From assembly GCA_016789205.1 (NCBI GenBank), contig JAEURF010000048.1, forward strand, positions 2,446-9,384: a stretch of DNA of 6,939 bases. The letters are read 5' to 3'. The position numbers and the translations under genes are program-made. This DNA is from Anaerolineales bacterium (lineage in GTDB: Bacteria; Chloroflexota; Anaerolineae; Anaerolineales; Villigracilaceae). Each line of letters opens with the position of its first letter. The stretch's first letter is position 1. This document shows positions 1 through 5,261 of this stretch, one piece after another. Below the pieces are notes generated by a model, which worked only from the letters and a program-made list of their open reading frames with translations, was not told the DNA's origin and made no database searches.

Positions 1-1
1 A

Positions 2-460
2 TCTACTGATGAATTAGATTTTAATGTATTAAGCCAATCTGATTTATTAAGTACATTAACTTCAGTTACCCAAATTCTGACTACATTTCTGGGTGCGATA
101 GCAGGGATTTCATTATTAGTGGGTGGCATTGGGATTATGAATATCATGCTGGTTTCGGTGACTGAGCGGACAAAAGAAATTGGATTAAGAAAAGCAGTAG
201 GTGCAACCAAGAATCAAATTTTGACTCAATTCTTAATTGAAACTGTCACATTAAGTGTGTTGGGTGGTCTGATAGGAATTTTGCTCGGCGTTGGCATTGC
301 AGGTTTATTCTCTGCTACTGGATTAATTTCTTCCGTCATCACTGCCGATTCGATATTGCTAGCATTTTTCTTTGCATTAGCAATCGGTGTATTTTTCGGT
401 TTGTATCCCGCCTTTCGTGCCGCGAATTTGCATCCGATGGTAGCGTTAAGGTACGAATAA
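2..460 (+). CDS. MacB/FtsX-type ABC transporter permease, C-terminal part (5' end outside window)
   Basis: The frame is open from base 2 to the TAA at 458-460, giving the last 152 residues of a larger protein; the start lies upstream of the window. What is visible matches the C-terminal FtsX-like permease domain of MacB-family exporters. A membrane helix at about residues 28-52 runs into the family hallmark GGIGIMNIMLVSVTERTKEI, followed by the cytoplasmic coupling segment GLRKAVGAT. Two more hydrophobic helices follow at about 75-100 and 115-138, and the protein ends in the typical FRAANLHPMVALRYE-type tail. Family members pair with a LolD/MacB-type ATPase and work as mechanotransmitters that expel peptides, antibiotics or lipoproteins; substrate and ATPase cannot be read here. 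Because the two-component genes follow on the same strand, the transporter may be controlled by them (inference). The domain is sure; the exact exporter subtype is not. Confidence 0.93.
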   Translation, partial: STDELDFNVLSQSDLLSTLTSVTQILTTFLGAIAGISLLVGGIGIMNIMLVSVTERTKEIGLRKAVGATKNQILTQFLIETVTLSVLGGLIGILLGVGIAGLFSATGLISSVITADSILLAFFFALAIGVFFGLYPAFRAANLHPMVALRYE

Positions 461-470
461 AAATATTAAT

Positions 471-530
471 CACAAAGGGTCACAAAGTCACACGAAGGAA
501 AAAATTAAAAACCTTTGTGACACTTTGTGG
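471..530. repeat. CACAAAG repeat: three direct units phased at 10 bp, facing two inverted units
   Basis: Three units, CACAAAGG (471-478), CACAAAGT (481-488) and CACGAAGG (491-498), stand exactly 10 bp apart. After an A-rich spacer (499-511) two inverted units, CCTTTGTG (512-519) and ACTTTGTG (522-529), again stand 10 bp apart. The right arm can pair with units 1+2 (16 of 18 positions match) or with units 2+3 (15 of 18, plus one possible G-U pair in RNA, 13-nt loop), so two alternative hairpins are possible. There is no T-tract after the stem, so this is not a normal intrinsic terminator for the permease gene. Similar CACAAAG/CTTTGTG elements are, to my recollection, scattered between genes in many environmental genomes with no agreed function. 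It could be a dispersed repeat, a multi-site protein-binding region, or an RNA structure near the regulator's start. Confidence 0.75.
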
Positions 531-543
531 TAAAAAAGGTTGT

Positions 544-1209
544 ATGCCAAAAAAAATTCTGCTCGTAGATGATGAAACTGAAATCCTTGAAATTTGCCGA
601 GATTATCTCAAAGCATCGGGCTATGATGTTGTCACAGCAAAAGATGGCGTGCAAGGTTTGGCTTTTGCAAAACATGAAAAGCCAGATTTAATCGTCACCG
701 ATTTAAGCATGCCCGAAATGGATGGTTTGGATTTGTGCCGCAACATTCGCAAAGAAAGCAATGTACCCATTATCATGTTAACTGCACGTGTGGAAGAAAC
801 CGATAAATTAATTGGTCTCGAAATTGGTGCTGATGATTACATCACCAAACCGTTTAGTCCGCGTGAATTGGTGGCGCGAGTCAAAGTTGTTTTAAGAAGA
901 GTGGCTGGTGATGCAAATGCAGAAATTATCCGCGTAGAAAATGTTTCACTAGATAGAGCCCATTACAAAGTCCAGATAGAGAAGCGTGAAATTTCTTTAA
1001 CGCCAACCGAGTTTGAAATCATGGCAACGTTGATGAGTCAACCGGGTCGTATCTTTTCTCGTAATCAATTATTAAATGCAGTGCATGGCGTTGCATTTGA
1101 AAGTTATGAACGCGCTATTGATTCACACATCCGCAACTTGCGCCGCAAACTCGAACCTGATAATTTAATTATCACAGTGCATGGCGTTGGTTATAAATTT
1201 GAAGGTTAA
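544..1209 (+). CDS. OmpR/PhoB-family response regulator
   Basis: This 221-residue protein has the standard two-domain layout. The receiver domain (about 1-118) shows the acidic pair D9/D10, phospho-acceptor D53 in VTDLSMPEMDG, T80 in MLTAR and K102 in ITKPF. The C-terminal winged-helix DNA-binding domain (about 125-220) carries LTPTEFEIMATLM, the recognition-helix region ending IDSHIRNLRRKL, and the wing VHGVGYKFEG. It should be phosphorylated by the kinase encoded next to it and then bind DNA as a dimer. The ATG at 544 is chosen because it gives the usual MPKKILLVDDE start and has AAAAAGG just upstream. A GTG nine codons earlier (517) is open in frame but lies inside the inverted repeat and adds an atypical tail. 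The closest functional analogy is BaeR/CpxR-type regulators, but the target genes cannot be read here. Confidence 0.96.
   Translation: MPKKILLVDDETEILEICRDYLKASGYDVVTAKDGVQGLAFAKHEKPDLIVTDLSMPEMDGLDLCRNIRKESNVPIIMLTARVEETDKLIGLEIGADDYITKPFSPRELVARVKVVLRRVAGDANAEIIRVENVSLDRAHYKVQIEKREISLTPTEFEIMATLMSQPGRIFSRNQLLNAVHGVAFESYERAIDSHIRNLRRKLEPDNLIITVHGVGYKFEG
1201..1205 (+). promoter_or_regulatory. Ribosome binding site for the histidine kinase, inside the regulator's last codons
   Basis: GAAGG sits 5 bases before the ATG at 1211 and is formed by the last codons of the response regulator. It supports ATG 1211 over an in-frame GTG at 1181, which would overlap the regulator by 29 bases and has no comparable site. 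Confidence 0.6.
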
Positions 1210-1210
1210 T

Positions 1211-2551
1211 ATGCAAACATCAGTCGGTGAAATTCGTTTTCGTTTATTTGCTTTATTGTTACGTGCCTTCGCATTGGTTTTGTTTTTATCATTCATTTTT
1301 TTTATCGGCGTAACGGGATATTTTTTAACCTCATCTTCCACGCCCATTCCATTTCCGTTTGTGAATACTTTGCAAGGATATTATCTCGCCAATGGCAGTT
1401 GGGATGGCGTTGAGAAAATTTTTGAAATTGAAAGAGGTTTAGATACTGCCAACTCAATTTTATTAGATGAAGAACACCGCATCATTCTTGACCATCGTCC
1501 TGATTCTGTTTCGACAGTTAATACACGCTACGAAATTCGCCAAGAAGATGTTGTGATTGAATTAAAAACAGAGAATGAAACGATTGGATATTTAATTTTT
1601 ACAACCTTTAATATTTCATCAAGGTTTGGTATTGCTCGCGCTATATTAATACCAATTGGAATCCTATCTTTTATTCTGGCAATCTTTTTAGTAGTGGTTG
1701 CAATTTTATTGGTGCGAAGATTCGTGAATCCATTAGCCGATGTGATTTATGCCGCTCGCGCAGTTGCCAATGGAGATTTGAACACACGCATTGAAACACA
1801 AGGTCCACAAGATTTACGAAGCCTATCTGAAAGTTTTAATGAAATGGCAAGTTCACTAGAACGCAACGACCGTGAACGCCGTGAAATGCTAGCTGATGTA
1901 GCACACGAATTAAGAACGCCACTATCTGTGATTCGTGGCAGGCTCGAAGGTATTATTGATGGTGTCTATGAAGAAAATGGTTCGCAAGTTTCAACTGCCT
2001 TAGAACAAACCTATATCCTCGAAAGACTAATTGATGATTTGCGTTTATTGACCTTAGCTGAAACGCGTCAATTACAATTTGATAAAAGTAACGTAGATAT
2101 CGAATCATTAATTCAGCAAGTGATTGATATGTTCTCGGCTGAATCGGGAGAAAAAAATATAGCTCTTTCTTTTAGTGAGAAAAATGGTAACTTGTTTGCG
2201 TATGTTGACCCACAGCGTTTTGAACAAGTGATGAGTAATTTAATTGGCAATGCGCTTCGCTATATTAATGAAAATGGTAAAGTGTGGGTAACTGCAAATG
2301 AAATAAATAATAATTTAATAATTACAGTTAACGATAATGGAACAGGAATCCCTGAAGAAGATTTGCCATTTATCTTCGACCGTTTTTGGCGAAAAGATAA
2401 ATCCCGTTCACGCGCATTTGGCGGAACAGGATTGGGTCTTGCCATTGCAAAGCAACTTATTGAAGCGCAAGGTGGAAAGATTGAAGCGAGGAACTTACCA
2501 GAAGGTGGGTTGCAAGTGACTATTGAGTTGCAGAATCAAATTTCACGTTAG
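1211..2551 (+). CDS. Membrane sensor histidine kinase, BaeS-like
   Basis: This 446-residue kinase starts one base after the response regulator stop, so the two are cotranscribed and surely partners. Its layout is: cytoplasmic lead, TM1 at about 18-40, an extracytoplasmic sensor of about 100 residues, TM2 at about 142-169, HAMP at about 170-222, HisKA with the H-box AHELRTPL (phospho-acceptor H232), and HATPase_c. The ATP-binding boxes are intact: N-box NLIGNALRY (N343, N347), G1 DNGTGI at 375-380, F-box FDRFWR at 389-394 and G2 GGTGLGL at 404-410. The sensor holds YYLANGSWDGVE followed by a hydrophobic LLDEEHRIILDH stretch, a pattern I associate with BaeS-like kinases. It autophosphorylates and transfers to D53 of the regulator. 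The ligand is unknown; envelope damage or a compound handled by the upstream exporter is an inference. The TAG stop at 2549-2551 ends in an AT-rich convergent spacer. Confidence 0.95.
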   Translation: MQTSVGEIRFRLFALLLRAFALVLFLSFIFFIGVTGYFLTSSSTPIPFPFVNTLQGYYLANGSWDGVEKIFEIERGLDTANSILLDEEHRIILDHRPDSVSTVNTRYEIRQEDVVIELKTENETIGYLIFTTFNISSRFGIARAILIPIGILSFILAIFLVVVAILLVRRFVNPLADVIYAARAVANGDLNTRIETQGPQDLRSLSESFNEMASSLERNDRERREMLADVAHELRTPLSVIRGRLEGIIDGVYEENGSQVSTALEQTYILERLIDDLRLLTLAETRQLQFDKSNVDIESLIQQVIDMFSAESGEKNIALSFSEKNGNLFAYVDPQRFEQVMSNLIGNALRYINENGKVWVTANEINNNLIITVNDNGTGIPEEDLPFIFDRFWRKDKSRSRAFGGTGLGLAIAKQLIEAQGGKIEARNLPEGGLQVTIELQNQISR

Positions 2552-2672
2552 AGAAGAGCCGCCACCAATATTCCAAGTGCTGAATCTAATTTTGGATGTG
2601 TCACATTATTAAGAGTTTCGTATTTCATCGATTTATTTTATTCTATTTGCTCTTGCATGTTTCATCGTATTT
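2552..2672. other. Convergent AT-rich spacer between kinase and SnoaL-like gene
   Basis: This 121-bp region separates the ends of two converging transcripts. I find no compact GC-rich stem followed by a T-run on either strand, so no intrinsic terminator is evident. The only inverted match noticed, AAGAGC (2554-2559) with GCTCTT (2649-2654), is about 90 bases apart and probably incidental. TTTCATCG occurs twice (2623-2630 and 2660-2667), each copy giving a minus-strand ATG-AAA. The first opens a 26-codon frame that ends at 2548 and has no Shine-Dalgarno site. Confidence 0.5.
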
Positions 2673-3065
2673 TCAGAAAGCATTCAACTTTGAAAATTCT
2701 TCCCAATTTAATTCGGTTTGATATTGATACTCACGCCAAAATTTTATTAATCCATTTTCTATTTTGACAATCACAATGCCGTGATAATTCCTATACATGC
2801 GAAAAGAATACTCGCCAAACCCAACTTGCTCATCTTCATTAAATGCAAGATGACGCCAAGCCATCCCCATTGGAATTTCTGGACCATTTTCCCCGCCGAA
2901 AAATTGATACAACGCCTCGCGTCCTTTATAGACTTGTTTATCTGGTGGCTCAACGTACACAGCATCTTCGCTGAAACATCCTGCAGACTTGCGCGCGTCA
3001 CCTTTGTTCCAACCTTCTGAAACGGTTTTCATAAGTTTGTTGAAATCGGATGTTGAGATTTTCAT
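2673..3065 (-). CDS. SnoaL/NTF2-like small protein, translationally coupled to the antiporter
   Basis: The 130-residue product fits the single-domain alpha+beta cone fold of SnoaL/NTF2-like proteins, which are usually 110-150 residues. The N-terminal helix leads into WNKGDARKSAGCFSEDAVYVEPP (residues about 19-41), then the YKGREALYQFF helix (46-56). Strands follow, including FGEYSFRM (83-90) and GIVIVKIENGLIKFWREY (96-113). The family includes isomerases, cyclases, hydrolases and non-catalytic binding domains, so no reaction can be assigned; no signal peptide or membrane segment is seen. The ATG overlaps the antiporter stop as ATGA, with GGGAG two bases upstream, implying coupled translation. 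An in-frame GTG at 3074 with GGGG upstream is an alternative start three residues longer. A role tied to the antiporter, loosely like the unrelated KefF/KefG helpers of Kef systems, is only an inference from position. Confidence 0.85.
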   Translation of the reverse strand: MKISTSDFNKLMKTVSEGWNKGDARKSAGCFSEDAVYVEPPDKQVYKGREALYQFFGGENGPEIPMGMAWRHLAFNEDEQVGFGEYSFRMYRNYHGIVIVKIENGLIKFWREYQYQTELNWEEFSKLNAF

Positions 3066-5098
3066 GTCTCCCACTCTACCCCAGTTTGAGAGGATTCATG
3101 TTCTAGTTCGGTCAATAATTTTTCTGCAGCTTGGATTTGCTCCATATCACCAATCAAGCCTACGCGGTCATCGGCTTCAAACACAGTTTGTGATTTAGGA
3201 TTTGCCATCGGTTGCTTGTTATTACGTATAATCGCCACCACTGATGCGCCTGTACGTGCACGTATATTCGCTTCCGCTAAAGTCTGACCAACTAAGGCAT
3301 TGCCAGAAGCAATTCGAACCCAAGAAACATCTAAATGTTGGCTGGCATGTATCAATTCATGTAAGAAGCGGTGTTCTTCTTGTGAATTAACTTGCGCATC
3401 ATAATGGTCATGTCGGATTGCATCGGTATAGCGAATAATTTCTTGGAGTGGATAACCAAGTTTCATCAGTGTGTGTCGAACGAGTTCTAATCCGCCTTCA
3501 AGTTCTGGGTGAATCACATCTTGTGCGCCAAGTTCAGCAAGCCGATTAATGCCTTCTTCTGTAGTCGCGCGCGCAATGATGGGTAAGGTGGGAGCAATTT
3601 CACGCGCGGCTGTAATGATTAACTCACTAGAGGCTTCATCGTGACCTGCGATTACTAATGCGCGAGCGCGTTTTAAACCTGCATGATGTAACACTTCGGT
3701 GTTAGAAGCATCTCCATATAAGCTAGGAATTCCTCGACGGCTGAGTTCCTCAATTCTTTCTACATCTGAGTCAATCACTAGATATGGGATAGAAATTTGT
3801 TCTAGCAAATTAACGATGTATGTACCGACTCGACCATATTCGAAAACAATAACGTGACCTTCAATCGATTCTTCAACTGGAGCTATAGGTGCAGGTCCAT
3901 GCCGGTCTAACAACTTCCAAAAGGCTGGGAATTTTTTGAGGAATTTCTCTGTTGGGTTGATGAGGCGGAACATGACAGGATTAATTGTGATTGATAACAA
4001 CGCTCCTGCTAGTATTAATGAGTATTGGTCTCTATCTAATAAGCCTAATGCAATGCCTGCTTGCCCTAGGATAAACGAGAACTCACCAATTTGGCTCAAG
4101 CCAGAAGCGACGACCAATGCAGTCCGCCCTTGCCATGGAAATATTAAGCCAAGCATAAGGGTTATTACTGATTTTCCTACGACGATTAATGCAGTTAATA
4201 TTAATACCTGACCGATGTTGTTGTAAAGATAAATAGGGTTGACCACCATTCCTATCGAAACAAAAAATAAAACTGTAAAGGCTTCGCGAAACGGAAATAC
4301 ATCTGCACCGACTTGATGACTCAAAGGTGATTCGCCGACGACAACACCTACTACAAATGCCCCTAGTGCAAATGAAATCCCAAACCATTCTGAGGCGCCA
4401 AGTGATATACCAAGCGTGATGGCAAGAATGGCTAAGATGAATAATTCACGTGAACGTGTGTATGCAATACGAAGCAAAACCCAAGGGATGAGTCTTCTGC
4501 CTACAAACCAAATGAGCGCAACAAAAGCAACTGCTTTTAAGAGAGTGAATATCAAACCACTCCAATCAAACCCGCCGTTGGTATTTGCTAATGTCGGCAT
4601 AAGCACCAAAATTAAAACCGTAGCAATGTCTTCTAACACTAACCAGCCGACAGCGGCTTGTCCGTGTGGAGTGTTGAGCAAACCATTATCTATCAAGCCA
4701 CGAAGCAAAACCACTGTGCTCGCAATTGAAACTGCCAAGCCCAAAACGATTCCTGAAGCGGGTGACCATCCCCACCACTGGCTTAAACCGTAAGCCAACA
4801 TAGTAGTTAAGAACATTTGTCCAAGCGCGCCAGGGATAGCCACTGTGCGAACTTTCCATAAATCATTCAATGAAAAATGTAAACCGACCCCAAACATGAG
4901 GAAGATGACACCTAGTTCAGCCAATTGGGTGATGATGCCTGTATCTCCTATAAAACCGGGTGTAAATGGACCAAGCGCAATCCCCGCAACTAAATAACCG
5001 ACGATGGTGGGCAAGCCAAGGCGACGTGCAACCACCCCGCCGATGAATGCCACCACCAATGCAATGACGATATTAATCAGTAATGTAATTTCGTGCAT
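3062..5098 (-). CDS. CPA2 monovalent cation/proton antiporter with RCK (TrkA-N/TrkA-C) domains, KefB/YbaL-like
   Basis: The 678-residue protein has three parts. An N-terminal Na+/H+ exchanger domain of about 12 helices (about 5-382) contains the conserved SIASTVVLLRGL stretch, the LEDIATVL motif with the ion/proton-site aspartate D157, and SQIGEFSFIL. After a linker, a TrkA-N Rossmann domain (about 413-530) shows YGRVG and, at the end of strand 2, VIDSD. A TrkA-C domain lies at about 590-668. The usual role is K+ (or Na+) efflux in exchange for protons at the inner membrane, gated by nucleotide binding to the RCK part. The LVLEDIATVLILVLMPTLA stretch is closer, from memory, to YbaL/RosB than to KefC. 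Oddly, the glycine loop reads E420-Y-G-R-V-G instead of G-x-G-x-x-G. The start at 5098 has a strong GGAGG four bases upstream. The length exceeds the shorter YbaL because of the extra C-terminal TrkA-C region. Confidence 0.95.
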   Translation of the reverse strand: MHEITLLINIVIALVVAFIGGVVARRLGLPTIVGYLVAGIALGPFTPGFIGDTGIITQLAELGVIFLMFGVGLHFSLNDLWKVRTVAIPGALGQMFLTTMLAYGLSQWWGWSPASGIVLGLAVSIASTVVLLRGLIDNGLLNTPHGQAAVGWLVLEDIATVLILVLMPTLANTNGGFDWSGLIFTLLKAVAFVALIWFVGRRLIPWVLLRIAYTRSRELFILAILAITLGISLGASEWFGISFALGAFVVGVVVGESPLSHQVGADVFPFREAFTVLFFVSIGMVVNPIYLYNNIGQVLILTALIVVGKSVITLMLGLIFPWQGRTALVVASGLSQIGEFSFILGQAGIALGLLDRDQYSLILAGALLSITINPVMFRLINPTEKFLKKFPAFWKLLDRHGPAPIAPVEESIEGHVIVFEYGRVGTYIVNLLEQISIPYLVIDSDVERIEELSRRGIPSLYGDASNTEVLHHAGLKRARALVIAGHDEASSELIITAAREIAPTLPIIARATTEEGINRLAELGAQDVIHPELEGGLELVRHTLMKLGYPLQEIIRYTDAIRHDHYDAQVNSQEEHRFLHELIHASQHLDVSWVRIASGNALVGQTLAEANIRARTGASVVAIIRNNKQPMANPKSQTVFEADDRVGLIGDMEQIQAAEKLLTELEHESSQTGVEWET

Positions 5099-5102
5099 AT
5101 AT

Positions 5103-5107
5103 CCTCC
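5103..5107 (-). promoter_or_regulatory. Strong Shine-Dalgarno site for the antiporter
   Basis: On the minus strand GGAGG lies four bases before the ATG at 5098 (TGGAGGATATATG). It fixes the start of the antiporter and contrasts with the sulfatase on the other side of the spacer, which has no such site. Confidence 0.8.
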
Positions 5108-5146
5108 AAATCGCTAAAGTTAATCACTCAAATCATTTTTTTCTAT

Positions 5147-5175
5147 TTTACACGCTAAATCTTTATATCTGACAA
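5147..5175 (-). promoter_or_regulatory. Probable sigma70-type promoter of the antiporter operon
   Basis: On the minus strand TTGTCA (5170-5175, 5 of 6 to TTGACA) is followed after 17 bases by TGTAAA (5147-5152, 4 of 6 to TATAAT); TAAAAT two bases further down (5145-5150) is an alternative -10 at 19-bp spacing. This would give a leader of about 40 bases with the Shine-Dalgarno site near its end. The call is from pattern only. Confidence 0.4.
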
Positions 5176-5180
5176 GACAT

Positions 5181-5201
5181 TAAAATCTAACAAAGATTTT
5201 A
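5181..5201. repeat. Perfect 8-bp dyad in the divergent spacer, possible operator
   Basis: TAAAATCT (5181-5188) and AGATTTTA (5194-5201) are perfect inverted repeats around the 5-base centre AACAA. The dyad lies just upstream of the antiporter -35 box and about 45 bases upstream of the sulfatase -10 box, where a regulator could act on both. A second 8-bp inverted pair, AAATCTTT (5157-5164) with AAAGATTT (5192-5199), shares the right arm. The AT-rich sequence makes chance palindromes more likely, so function is uncertain. Confidence 0.35.
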
Positions 5202-5245
5202 TAAAAACTCAAACGAAAGATTAGAAACTGCCTTATATTTGCCAG

Positions 5246-5254
5246 TGGTACAAT
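5246..5254 (+). promoter_or_regulatory. Extended -10 promoter of the sulfatase, giving a near-leaderless mRNA
   Basis: TGGTACAAT is an extended -10 element (TGn plus TACAAT, 5 of 6 to TATAAT). Only 7 bases (5255-5261) separate it from the ATG at 5262, so transcription starting 6-8 bases after the box would begin at or next to the start codon. There is no Shine-Dalgarno sequence before this ATG and no convincing -35 box at 16-18 bp, which fits an extended -10, leaderless arrangement. Confidence 0.45.
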
Positions 5255-5261
5255 TTGATTT

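Noticed and set aside
471..530. Repeat as an intrinsic terminator after the permease gene
   Set aside because: The stem is imperfect and is not followed by a T-run on the plus strand; it is followed by TAAAAAAGG.
471..530. Repeat as a CRISPR fragment or attachment site
   Set aside because: Units are only 8 bp with 2-bp spacers, some are inverted, and no cas, integrase or mobile gene is nearby.
517..543. Upstream GTG start for the response regulator
   Set aside because: It lies inside the inverted repeat and adds nine residues not typical of receiver domains; ATG 544 gives the standard N-terminus and has an AAGG site before it.
1181..1210. Upstream GTG start for the histidine kinase overlapping the regulator
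   Set aside because: ATG 1211 has GAAGG at good spacing and starts one base after the regulator stop; the extension would just read the regulator's end in another frame.
2781..3198. Plus-strand open frames across the SnoaL-like gene
   Set aside because: They are antisense to a gene with clear family motifs and coupling to the antiporter, and have no domain or ribosome binding site of their own.
4083..4793. Open frames on both strands opposite or within the antiporter gene
   Set aside because: They lie in other frames of a long, fully conserved transporter gene, resemble no family, and lack supported starts; they are coding shadows.
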